Below are positions 7,404 to 14,658 of a DNA stretch of 14,674 nucleotides, one piece after another. Position numbers and translations under genes: made by a program. The notes beneath the pieces were generated by a model. It did no database searches, was not told where the DNA came from, and saw only the letters and a list, made by a program, of their open reading frames with translations. Numbering within the stretch: the stretch's first letter is position 1; each line of letters begins with the position of its first letter. The stretch covers positions 1 to 14,674 of the forward strand of contig JAFZBT010000180.1 in the NCBI GenBank assembly GCA_017561615.1, given 5' to 3'. The stretch comes from Erysipelotrichaceae bacterium (lineage in GTDB: Bacteria > Bacillota_I > Bacilli_A > Erysipelotrichales > Erysipelotrichaceae).

Positions 7404-9164
7404 ATGTTCAGACGATTCTTACTGATTCTGACCGTTATGGCAATGGTCATGACTTCGTCGGTGCTTAACATATCAGCCGAAGAGCAGACTCAGCAGCTGA
7501 TGGTTTTGAACGCGGGCATCGCCATGAAGCTGCAGCCGTCGGAAGAAAGCGAACCGCTGACCATTGACGGCGCCATAAAGTACTTCGTCAAGGATGGCAT
7601 TTACGACATCACCCAGACGGTAGAGGCAGGCGAACAGGAAAAGTGGTACGGCGTGAACTTTACGGACGGCAGCGACAGCCATGAGGTGTTCATCAATGCC
7701 GTTAACGTTGAACTGCTGGACATGGAGTTTGAAAATCGGATGAAACAGGAAGGATTCCCGAACGACTATGTAGTCCTGCTGAGGCAGCTGCATAAGCTTC
7801 ATCCGAACTGGAACTTCGTTGCCTTCCACAATAACATCAAGTGGTATACGATGGTCGAAAAGGAAAGCGTTCTGCGCAAGAACCTGATATCAGGGTCCAA
7901 CGTCAACCTCCGCAGCACGCAGGAAGGCGCCTATGATCCGGTAACCGGACAGTTCATCCCGCTGGACGGAACCAGCTGGTATCAGGCCAACAGCGAGACC
8001 ATCGCCTATTACATGGACCCGCGGAATTTCCTCAACGAAACCAACGTCTTCATGTTCCTGCATCTGGCCTTCAACAGCAGCGAAGGAGAGAGCCTGGTTC
8101 AGCAGGTGCTCAATAATACCTTCATGGCCGGCAAGGACCCGATAGACAAGCTGAATTATTCCCAGATCTTCTATGATGCCGGTGAAAACGCGGCTGTTTC
8201 CCCGATCTATCTGGCTACTCTGGCCAAGCAGGAATCTGGTGTAAACGGCAATAAGGCAACAAGCGGCGAGGCTTTTACCTATAACGGGAAAACCTATTCC
8301 GGTCTGTATAATTTCTACAACATCGGCGCTTCCTCGGGAACGGACAACTGGAAAAAGGGCCTGATCTTTGCCAACGGCGGCGAGGACGGTTCCCTGACAA
8401 CCTATGAGCGGCCGTGGAAGAGTCCGGTAAAGGCCATCCGCGGCGGCGCTCTGTGGATCGCCAAGGGCTACATCAACAGAGGACAGGACACGATGTATCT
8501 GCAGAAGTTCAACTGCACCTCCTACTCAACCTATTCACACCAGTACATGACCAATGTTCAGGCTGCCTATTCGCAGAGCCGGATCATGTACAACACCTAC
8601 AAGAACAATTCCGCTTTGGATCTTCAGCTTAACTTCCGCATCCCTGTATATCTGGACATGCCGGAAGCAACAGCGCTGCCGACGTCAATAACCTATCCGC
8701 CGTCACCCAATGACCCGGATCCCAGTGAGGTATACACCGGAGACATGATCGTTGATCTGGATCTTGCCAATAACGACGGCTATCTCAGCGGCTTTCAGCT
8801 GGGCATGACCTATCAGGAATTCAAGGCAAAGATAACATTGGTAAACAGCGAGGCAGAGGTACGGATCGAAGCTTCCGGCAGCGAAATCACGGACAGCACA
8901 CCGCTTTCCAGCGGACAGGTACTGACCTATACGACAAAAGAGGGCACCAGCACCTACACGATCGTCATCAGGGGAGACCTTGACGGCGACGGCCGGATAA
9001 GCACCAAGGACTATCTGATCTTCCGGAAGGTATTGCTCGGTCTGACCGAAATAAAGGGAGCCTTCCTTAAGGCAGCTCTGTTTGACGGCGAAAGCAAGCC
9101 GTCGACCAAGGGCTACATCATCATGAGAAAGCATCTGCTGGACATTTCCCAGATAAAGCAGTAA
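7404..9164 (+). CDS. Secreted glucosaminidase-like wall hydrolase with C-terminal dockerin-type module
   Basis: 586-aa exported protein. Residues 1-25 form a signal peptide (MFRRFLLILT..., likely cut after NISA). Residues 30-105 look like an SH3-type beta domain. Residues about 110-400 resemble endo-beta-N-acetylglucosaminidase (glucosaminidase/GH73-like) catalytic domains, with LHPNWNF near 132-138, PIYLATLAKQESG and a probable catalytic E277, YNFYNIGA near 302-309 and a GGALWIAKGYIN segment near 347-358. The substrate is inferred to be peptidoglycan. A Pro-rich linker (about 424-440) leads to a small beta module (445-522), then a dockerin-type end: a full calcium loop DLDGDGRISTKD at 525-536 and a second, degenerate repeat at 558-580. 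GGAGG lies 7 nt before the ATG. It precedes a cohesin-like gene by 12 nt, implying a functional pair. Confidence 0.8.
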   Translation: MFRRFLLILTVMAMVMTSSVLNISAEEQTQQLMVLNAGIAMKLQPSEESEPLTIDGAIKYFVKDGIYDITQTVEAGEQEKWYGVNFTDGSDSHEVFINAVNVELLDMEFENRMKQEGFPNDYVVLLRQLHKLHPNWNFVAFHNNIKWYTMVEKESVLRKNLISGSNVNLRSTQEGAYDPVTGQFIPLDGTSWYQANSETIAYYMDPRNFLNETNVFMFLHLAFNSSEGESLVQQVLNNTFMAGKDPIDKLNYSQIFYDAGENAAVSPIYLATLAKQESGVNGNKATSGEAFTYNGKTYSGLYNFYNIGASSGTDNWKKGLIFANGGEDGSLTTYERPWKSPVKAIRGGALWIAKGYINRGQDTMYLQKFNCTSYSTYSHQYMTNVQAAYSQSRIMYNTYKNNSALDLQLNFRIPVYLDMPEATALPTSITYPPSPNDPDPSEVYTGDMIVDLDLANNDGYLSGFQLGMTYQEFKAKITLVNSEAEVRIEASGSEITDSTPLSSGQVLTYTTKEGTSTYTIVIRGDLDGDGRISTKDYLIFRKVLLGLTEIKGAFLKAALFDGESKPSTKGYIIMRKHLLDISQIKQ

Positions 9165-9176
9165 AGGGGTGAAAGA

Positions 9177-10484
9177 ATGAAGAAAAAGGTAATCATATTA
9201 GCAATCTGTCTGCCTTTTGGCCTGTCATCCCTTTCGGAAGTACGGGCGGCCACCGGCAGCGCCAGCGTTTCCGTCAGCGAATCCTCCCCGGTTGTGGGAA
9301 ACAAGATCAAGATCACGATCAAGCTCAGCTGTTCCGAAGGGGTTGGCTCGGCATTGGTCTACATTGATTACAATACCAGCTATCTCGGCGCTCTTTCGGT
9401 CAAGGCTACCTCAGCGGTGAACACCAGCGGCAACCGCATACTTGTTGATCCGACTGACAGCAAGACCGTTACGATCACCGCGACGCTGACGACCAAGAAG
9501 ATCGGCAGTGCCACCATTCACGTAACGGTAGAAGACTGGACCAGCTACGCAGAGAATTACGTTTCCGATAAGTCGATCACCAAAAATATCAGCATCATCG
9601 CCAAGACCAACAACAACCCGGCGCCTACCGATCTTTCCAAGGACGCAACACTGGCCGATCTGCAGATAGAAGGCCTGGTGCTGGAAAGCGAATTTGAGAG
9701 CGACATCATGGAATACACGGTATATGCGCCGGCAAATACGGCCGTTCTGAAGCTCGCCGCCAAGACCAGCAGCGCCAAGGCGAAGGTCGCGAAGACGGAA
9801 TTTTCCTTGCAGGAAGGCTGGAACCGGATCGAAGTCGTATGTACCGCTGAAAACGGCGACAAAAAGACCTATGTCCTTAACGTCTACGTTGAGGAAAAGC
9901 CAACGGTTTTCTTTAAGGAAGGGACCCTGGGAGTTGTAAAGAACCTTGCCAGAGTTGCCGTTCCCGACGGCTTTGAGGAAAGAAAGATTACGGTTCAAGA
10001 CGAAGAGATCAGCATCTTCACCAGAGGGAAACTCAGTCTTATCTATCTGGTTGACAGCAGCGGACAGGCGGGTTTCTACGTCTATGACGAAAAAAAGGCC
10101 GAGGTTCTGAGGACCTACGACCCGGTGAAGATTGACGGCGGCAGCTATCTGCTTATGGACAGCGACTACCAGCAGTTTGCGGAAATGGACGAGCTCTTTC
10201 AGCCTTATAAGGTCTATGTCGGCGAAAAGGGCATTGACGGCTGGAAGTACAGAAATTCCGGTCTTAATGAATATGCGATCATTCAGCTGATGGATGAGGA
10301 AGGAAACAGCCGCCTGTACAGCTATGACCTCGTTGAGAAGACGCTTCAGCGCTTCACGCTGCCGCGGAAGGAAAAAACGAGCAACCCGCTGTCTGAATAT
10401 TTGGGCTATTCAGCCGGCATTGCCGGTGTCCTGGCCTTTGTGGCGGCGGTGATCCTGGCTTCCCGCAAGCGGACGTCAGCATAA
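9177..10484 (+). CDS. Membrane-anchored cohesin-like / cadherin-like surface protein
   Basis: 435-aa protein with a signal peptide (1-24, ending VRA) and a C-terminal membrane helix (about 408-428) followed by RKR, so most of it is outside the cell, held by the membrane; no LPXTG motif is present. Residues about 28-142 resemble a cohesin domain (alternating beta strands, SPVVGNKIKITIKLS, VYIDYNTSYL, a terminal GSATIHV strand). Residues about 156-238 match cadherin-like beta-sandwich domains (ATLADLQIEG ... YTVYAP ... GWNRIEVVCTAENGDKKTYVLNV). Residues 245-395 form a region I cannot assign (GFYVYDEKKAE, RLYSYDLVEKT). The start has AAGGGGTGA 6 nt upstream. The gene follows the dockerin-bearing hydrolase by 12 nt, so it may anchor that enzyme. 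An Ig-like fold other than cohesin remains possible. Confidence 0.72.
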   Translation: MKKKVIILAICLPFGLSSLSEVRAATGSASVSVSESSPVVGNKIKITIKLSCSEGVGSALVYIDYNTSYLGALSVKATSAVNTSGNRILVDPTDSKTVTITATLTTKKIGSATIHVTVEDWTSYAENYVSDKSITKNISIIAKTNNNPAPTDLSKDATLADLQIEGLVLESEFESDIMEYTVYAPANTAVLKLAAKTSSAKAKVAKTEFSLQEGWNRIEVVCTAENGDKKTYVLNVYVEEKPTVFFKEGTLGVVKNLARVAVPDGFEERKITVQDEEISIFTRGKLSLIYLVDSSGQAGFYVYDEKKAEVLRTYDPVKIDGGSYLLMDSDYQQFAEMDELFQPYKVYVGEKGIDGWKYRNSGLNEYAIIQLMDEEGNSRLYSYDLVEKTLQRFTLPRKEKTSNPLSEYLGYSAGIAGVLAFVAAVILASRKRTSA

Positions 10485-10554
10485 TTTCAATTTAACTTCA
10501 GTAAAACAACACAAAAACAAAATAGTATGTAAATAACAAAGGAGAGTCAGAAGC

Positions 10555-11745
10555 ATGGACGAATACTTTGATATTGAAAGCAACAAAACAGAAGAAAAGA
10601 AGGAAGAGGAGAAGATCAGCGACTTCCGTCAGGAGATCTATCCTCAGGAAAGAGAAGAAAAGGGAACCGGCGTCAAGGCCGGATGGCTGATCTTTACGAT
10701 CGTCTTTTCGCTGCTGCTGTCGACAGCGGCAGCCGGACTGACGGCTTACATCGTATCCGGGCGGAAGACAAGCAGAGTCGTCGTATATGAAGAAAAGGAA
10801 AGCGACACGGTCAGAGTGGTGCAGCAGACGGACTACACGGAACTGGTTGAAGAAGTAAAGAATGCGGTCGTGGAAGTATACACGGAAAAAGTCTCGTATA
10901 ACAGCTATTTCGGCAACTACGTCACCGAGGGAGCCGGCAGCGGCGTCGTCTATTCGACCGACGGCTACATCATCACCAACAACCACGTCATTGACGGCGC
11001 CAGCAGCATCTTCGTCACCATGGCCAACGGCGACAAGTACAACGCCGAACTGGTTGCGACTGACGTGAAGAGCGATCTGGCCGTGATCAAGGTTGAAGCC
11101 AGCGGACTGCAGGCGGCCGTTCTGGGCAGCAGCGATACGCTGGCAGTCGGACAGAACTGCATTGCCATCGGCAACCCGCTGGGCACGCTGGGCGGCACGG
11201 TAACGGCCGGCATCATCAGCGGCCTGTCCCGGGAAGTGACGATTGAAAACGTTCCGATGACCCTGATGCAGATCAACGTCGCCATTTCCCCGGGTAACTC
11301 CGGCGGCGGACTGTTCAGCAGTAACGGCAAGCTGATCGGCATCGTCAACGCCAAGAGCGTCAGCGAAAACGTTGAGGGGATCGGCTTTGCCATCCCGATC
11401 GACGTTGTCCGCGATGTTGTTGAGCAGCTGATCGAGAAGGGCTATGTTGAAGGCCGTCCGCAGCTGGGCATCAAGTGCGTCAGCATCGACACGGTTCAGA
11501 AAGCCTGGAATTATGGCGTTACCAGCTATGGCGTGCTGGTAATGGAGGTAACGGAAGAAAACGCCAAAAAGGCCGGACTGCAGGAAAAGGACCTGATTAT
11601 TGCCATCGACGGCACCAAGGTCGAAAACCTTGCGGCCATGCAGAAAATGCTGTACGGATATACAGCCGGCCAGGAAGTGACCCTGACCGTTCTGAGAGGC
11701 AGCGAGCAGATCAGCATACCCCTGGTTCTCAGCCAGAAGAAATAG
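10555..11745 (+). CDS. htrA: HtrA/DegP-type membrane-anchored serine protease
   Basis: Surface quality-control protease, 396 aa. A charged, Glu/Lys-rich cytoplasmic tail (1-41) precedes a single membrane helix (about 43-68, GWLIFTIVFSLLLSTAAAG), putting the protease outside. The trypsin-like domain has H144 in NNHVIDG, D174 in SDLAVIK and S249 in SPGNSGGGLF, so the triad is intact; the usual GNSGGPL is GNSGGGL. One PDZ domain spans about 302-394 (RPQLGIKC ... AGLQEKDLIIAIDG). AGGAGAG lies 8 nt before the ATG. It begins 70 nt after the cohesin-like gene with no terminator between, so read-through is likely, and no clear promoter of its own was seen. HtrA genes near oriC are common in Bacillota. 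Orthology to a particular HtrA paralogue is not resolved. Confidence 0.92.
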   Translation: MDEYFDIESNKTEEKKEEEKISDFRQEIYPQEREEKGTGVKAGWLIFTIVFSLLLSTAAAGLTAYIVSGRKTSRVVVYEEKESDTVRVVQQTDYTELVEEVKNAVVEVYTEKVSYNSYFGNYVTEGAGSGVVYSTDGYIITNNHVIDGASSIFVTMANGDKYNAELVATDVKSDLAVIKVEASGLQAAVLGSSDTLAVGQNCIAIGNPLGTLGGTVTAGIISGLSREVTIENVPMTLMQINVAISPGNSGGGLFSSNGKLIGIVNAKSVSENVEGIGFAIPIDVVRDVVEQLIEKGYVEGRPQLGIKCVSIDTVQKAWNYGVTSYGVLVMEVTEENAKKAGLQEKDLIIAIDGTKVENLAAMQKMLYGYTAGQEVTLTVLRGSEQISIPLVLSQKK

Positions 11746-11760
11746 GAAAGCCAATGAAGA

Positions 11761-11788
11761 AGGCCTGAGGCAATCAGGTCTTTTTTTT
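11761..11788 (+). terminator. htrA: Rho-independent terminator after htrA
   Basis: Stem AGGCCTGA/TCAGGTCT (8 pairs with one G-U) around loop GGCAA, running into eight T residues. It starts 15 nt after the htrA TAG stop and ends the 7404-11745 gene group. Confidence 0.9.
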
Positions 11789-11803
11789 GCCTTGGCAATC
11801 ACG

Positions 11804-11833
11804 GTGAAAAATGACCGGAGTTTGTGCTATCAT
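11804..11833 (+). promoter_or_regulatory. Promoter for the methyltransferase gene
   Basis: GTGAAA (11804-11809), 18-nt spacer, then TATCAT (11828-11833) preceded by TGC, an extended -10. It sits between the htrA terminator and the start at 11858, with GAGGG at 11845-11849 as ribosome-binding site. Confidence 0.5.
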
Positions 11834-11857
11834 AGAATGGAAATGAGGGATGCAATT

Positions 11858-12523
11858 ATGCCAAAGTACTATCAGGTTTATGATAAACGCTATCAGCAGG
11901 TCCACGCGCACAACATCAGCTGGTACAGCGACAACCCGACTCCGATGGTTCTGGAGACGATCAACGACTACCATCTGAATCAGTGGGACAAAATGCTGGA
12001 AATCGGCTGCGGGGAGGGCAGAGACGCCCGCTATCTGTTACAGAAGGGCTTTGATCTGATCGCCACCGATGTTTCCGATGAAGCCGTCGGCTACTGCGTC
12101 AGAAGGGACGAGAAGAACCGCGATGCCTATAAGGTCATGGACGTTCTGGATAACAGCGACCACGGCAAGTACGATTTCATCTATTCCGTTGCCGTTCTGC
12201 AGATGATGGTCCTTGACGAAGACCGAAAGGGCTTCTACAGATACATCAGAAACCACCTCAACGACAAGGGCATGGCTCTGATTCTGAGCAAGGGAGACGG
12301 AACGGAAGAGTACGATACCGGCATCGATGTTGCCTGGCAGGACGAGGACCGGATCCACCGCAGCGGCGAAGCCATGAGCGTTGCCAGAGCAGCAAGCCGC
12401 GTTGTCAATTTTGATCAGTTCCTGAAGGAACTGGACGCCAACAAGTTTGAGGTGATCTCTCACGGGCTGACAGAGTCAGAGCCGGATTACCCGAAGATCA
12501 TGTTTGCGCTGGTAAGGAAATAG
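11858..12523 (+). CDS. Class I SAM-dependent methyltransferase, substrate unknown
   Basis: 221-aa soluble protein with a Rossmann-type methyltransferase core. Motif I is MLEIGCGEGRDARYL at about 45-59, the acidic SAM ribose-binding residue is the D in LIATDVSDEAV at about 67-77, and motif IV is YDFIYSVAVLQMM near 105-117. The C-terminal part (DVAWQDEDRIHRSG ... VNFDQFLKEL) does not point me to a known substrate, although the fold is broadly like TehB and related small methyltransferases. The frame is open from 11792, but the ATG at 11858 is preferred because GAGGG lies 8 nt upstream and the promoter-like element would fall inside a longer product. It appears to be transcribed on its own, with a terminator before it and a possible one after. 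Confidence 0.85.
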   Translation: MPKYYQVYDKRYQQVHAHNISWYSDNPTPMVLETINDYHLNQWDKMLEIGCGEGRDARYLLQKGFDLIATDVSDEAVGYCVRRDEKNRDAYKVMDVLDNSDHGKYDFIYSVAVLQMMVLDEDRKGFYRYIRNHLNDKGMALILSKGDGTEEYDTGIDVAWQDEDRIHRSGEAMSVARAASRVVNFDQFLKELDANKFEVISHGLTESEPDYPKIMFALVRK

Positions 12524-12550
12524 GAACAGAGCAGTTAAACAAGCCAAAAG

Positions 12551-12579
12551 GAAGCAGCTTATATGCCGCTTCTTTCTTT
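12551..12579 (+). terminator. Possible terminator after the methyltransferase gene
   Basis: GAAGCAGC and GCCGCTTC pair around TTATAT with one A-C mismatch, followed by TTTCTTT. The interrupted stem and broken T tract make it weaker than the htrA terminator, but its place 28 nt after the stop fits. Confidence 0.5.
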
Positions 12580-12607
12580 CAGCCTGACAGAGCAGCGCCC
12601 AGATAAC

Positions 12608-12636
12608 TTTAAAAGCACAGGCGCATCAAGTATAAT
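12608..12636 (+). promoter_or_regulatory. Sigma-A-type promoter for the cytidylyltransferase operon
   Basis: TTTAAA (12608-12613), a 17-nt spacer and a perfect TATAAT (12631-12636), ending 18 nt before the ATG at 12655. GGAGG (12643-12647) is 7 nt from the start codon. The leader would be very short, about 11-13 nt. Confidence 0.65.
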
Positions 12637-12654
12637 GAAAACGGAGGTAACCGC

Positions 12655-13395
12655 ATGAACATAGGAGTAATTTTTGCCGGAGGAGTAGGCAAGAGAATGG
12701 GCTCCAAGGACAGGCCGAAACAATTCCTGGAAATTTTCAACAAGCCGATAATAATATATACTCTGGAACATTTTGAGAAGCATCCGGAGATTGACGCAAT
12801 CGTAATTGCCTGTGTCCGTGATTACATTGATTATCTGCAGAAACTCATCGACAGATTCGCGTTGAAAAAAGTCAGGAAAATCGTTCCCGGGGGAGAGAGC
12901 GGACAGCTTTCAATCTATAATGGCCTGTGCGCCGCCAAGGAAATATCCGGGGATGAGAAGAGCATCGTCCTTATTCATGACGGCGTAAGACCTCTTATCG
13001 ACGAAAAGACCATAACCGACAATCTGAGAAGCGTCGAGGAAAAAGGCAGCGCCATCACCTCTGTTCTGCAGACCGAAACCATCGTCGTGGTTGATGACAG
13101 GGAAGAGGTCCTGGAGAACCCGGAAAGAAGTTCGCTCAGAATTGCCAGAGCTCCTCAGAGTTTCTATCTGGATGACATTCTGGCCAACCACCGGAAGGCA
13201 TTGCAGGAAAACCGCACCGACTTTACTGACAGCTGCTGTCTGATGAGACACTATGGTTTTAAGTGCCATACGGTTGTCGGGCCATCGGAAAACATTAAGA
13301 TAACGACGCCTGATGATTATTATTCATTAAGAGCCATTCTGGAAGCGAAGGAAAACGCCCAGATCTACGGCATGGACGGGGAAACATGGAAGTAA
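12655..13395 (+). CDS. IspD/TarI-family cytidylyltransferase
   Basis: 246-aa enzyme expected to transfer CMP from CTP to a phosphorylated polyol or sugar. The CTP-binding loop is AGGVGKRMGS at about 8-17, PKQF is at 21-24, HDGVRP at 108-113 (usually HDAVRP), APQSF at 166-170 and NIKITTPDD at 213-221. The GGxxR motif reads GGESGQLS at 79-86, so the usual arginine is glycine. The family includes IspD (MEP isoprenoid pathway) and TarI (CDP-ribitol for teichoic acid). Overlap with an SDR-type gene, rather than an isoprenoid gene, favours a CDP-polyol or CDP-sugar role in surface polymers; this is inference, so no symbol is given. It has its own promoter, and its stop overlaps the next start by 10 bp. 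Confidence 0.85.
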   Translation: MNIGVIFAGGVGKRMGSKDRPKQFLEIFNKPIIIYTLEHFEKHPEIDAIVIACVRDYIDYLQKLIDRFALKKVRKIVPGGESGQLSIYNGLCAAKEISGDEKSIVLIHDGVRPLIDEKTITDNLRSVEEKGSAITSVLQTETIVVVDDREEVLENPERSSLRIARAPQSFYLDDILANHRKALQENRTDFTDSCCLMRHYGFKCHTVVGPSENIKITTPDDYYSLRAILEAKENAQIYGMDGETWK

Positions 13396-14426
13396 ACAAT
13401 CCTGTTGTGCAGAACGATCTGAAAAGAATCGTCGAGTCTGTTGAGTGGACGCCATTCAAAAACAGCAGAATACTGATTACCGGATCCACAGGGCTGATAG
13501 GCAAATGGCTGGTGTGGAGTTTTCTGCGTGCTGACAGCGAATACAGCTTAAATCTGACCCTGGTTCTGGTCATCAGAAACAGAGAAAAGGCAGCGGCACT
13601 GTTCGGCGAAGACGACCGGATCGAGTACATCGTTTCGGACATAAACGATCTGGACGCCTCTGCGATCAAGGCGGACTACATAATTCATGCGGCCAGTCAG
13701 ACAAATTCAAGGGCCATGGTTGAACAGCCGGTAGAAACCGCGATGACCGCAATTAACGGAACGTTAAAGCTGCTGGAACTGTCCAGAAAGACAGCCGTCA
13801 GGTCCATGGTCTATCTTTCCAGCATGGAAGTATATGGGGAAGTCACTACGGAAGAAAAAATCACCGAGGATACCATGGGTCTGGTGAATCAGCTAAATGT
13901 CAGAAGCAGCTATCCGGAAGGAAAGAGAATGTGCGAGAATCTCTGTGCCGGCTATGCCAGTGAATATCATGTCAGCTGCAAGATCGCCCGCCTGGCTCAG
14001 ACTTTCGGCCCGGGAATCCCCCTCATGGACAACCGGGTGTTCGCCCAGTTCATGAGGAGCGCCAGAAACAGGGAAGACATCGTTCTGCATACCAGGGGCG
14101 AATCAAAGAGATGCTATCTGTATACGGCGGACTGCGTTACCGCCATACTGACGATCCTGTTGAGAGGCGAAGCCGGCAGGGCATATAACTGCGCAAACGA
14201 AAAGACTTATAAGAGCATCTTTGAGATGGCAAAGCTTGTTGCCGGCCATTGCGCCGAAGACAGGATCAAAGTCATCGTCGAAGATCAGGACCCGGCCAGA
14301 TTCGGATATCCGAAAACAAACATGATGAATCTGGATGCGTCCGCCTTGGAAGCGCTGGGCTGGAAGCCGCAGTTTGAATTGGAAGAGATGCTTAAAAATA
14401 CATATGACAGCCTGGAGGGTCAATAA
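13386..14426 (+). CDS. NAD-dependent epimerase/dehydratase (extended SDR)
   Basis: 346-aa extended short-chain dehydrogenase/reductase. The dinucleotide loop is GSTGLIG at 33-39, an ASQT segment lies at 103-106 after DYIIHA, the catalytic serine region is YLSSMEVYG at 143-151, and the Y176-x3-K180 dyad lies in SSYPEGK. The C-terminal half has ARLAQTFGPG at 201-210 and CYLYTADCV at 243-251, typical of NDP-sugar epimerases, dehydratases and decarboxylases. The substrate cannot be read from the sequence. The ATG lies inside the end of the cytidylyltransferase gene (10-bp overlap, GGGGAAAC just upstream), so the two proteins are probably made together and act in sequence on one activated sugar or polyol. 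No glycosyltransferase or transporter accompanies them here. Confidence 0.88.
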   Translation: MEVNNPVVQNDLKRIVESVEWTPFKNSRILITGSTGLIGKWLVWSFLRADSEYSLNLTLVLVIRNREKAAALFGEDDRIEYIVSDINDLDASAIKADYIIHAASQTNSRAMVEQPVETAMTAINGTLKLLELSRKTAVRSMVYLSSMEVYGEVTTEEKITEDTMGLVNQLNVRSSYPEGKRMCENLCAGYASEYHVSCKIARLAQTFGPGIPLMDNRVFAQFMRSARNREDIVLHTRGESKRCYLYTADCVTAILTILLRGEAGRAYNCANEKTYKSIFEMAKLVAGHCAEDRIKVIVEDQDPARFGYPKTNMMNLDASALEALGWKPQFELEEMLKNTYDSLEGQ

Positions 14427-14451
14427 TGGCTTGAAGAACCGCATTTTCCGG

Positions 14452-14480
14452 TTGACTAATGATGTCAATTTATGTATTAT
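14452..14480 (+). promoter_or_regulatory. rpmH: Strong sigma-A-type promoter for rpmH
   Basis: TTGACT (14452-14457), 17-nt spacer, TATTAT (14475-14480), starting 26 nt after the upstream stop codon. TTGAC is repeated inverted as GTCAA at 14464-14468, a possible small dyad. GGAGGTG at 14511-14517 is the ribosome-binding site. This is the best -35/-10 pair in the window, fitting a ribosomal protein gene. Confidence 0.8.
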
Positions 14481-14523
14481 TTAAAAGCAATTGCTCATTT
14501 TTAGAAATCGGGAGGTGCCTACA

Positions 14524-14658
14524 ATGAAGAGAACATATCAACCGAGCAAAAGAAAACACTCAAGAGTTTGCGGCTTCAGAGCTAGAATGAAAACTGTTGG
14601 TGGACGTGCCGTCTTGGCCCGCAGACGTGCCAAGGGTAGAAAAGTCTTATCTGCATAA
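14524..14658 (+). CDS. rpmH: 50S ribosomal protein L34
   Basis: 44-aa, very basic protein, the normal length for L34, a component of the large ribosomal subunit. It opens [14 protein letters not shown] and contains the family pattern [28 protein letters not shown] at 17-44 (given in part: [20 protein letters not shown]). One unusual position is VCGFRAR where most L34 proteins have VHGFRAR or THGFRAR. GGAGGTG lies 6 nt upstream. Only 16 bases follow the stop, so rnpA, the usual next gene, cannot be seen. In most Bacillota rpmH is the close divergent neighbour of dnaA; here it lies about 7.5 kb away. Confidence 0.97.
   Translation: MKRTYQPSKRKHSRVCGFRARMKTVGGRAVLARRRAKGRKVLSA

Noticed and set aside
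10498..11802. 434-codon open frame on the minus strand, opposite htrA
   Set aside because: It is antisense to a complete HtrA with intact catalytic residues, shows no recognisable domain, and is explained by codon bias leaving the opposite strand free of stops.
11792..11857. Longer N-terminus for the methyltransferase
   Set aside because: It would start right after the htrA terminator, inside the likely promoter, and lacks a ribosome-binding site; MPKYYQVYDKRY is a natural start.
14437..14453. Hairpin AACCG/CGGTT as terminator of the epimerase gene
   Set aside because: The stem is only 5 bp and is followed by the rpmH -35 region rather than a T tract.
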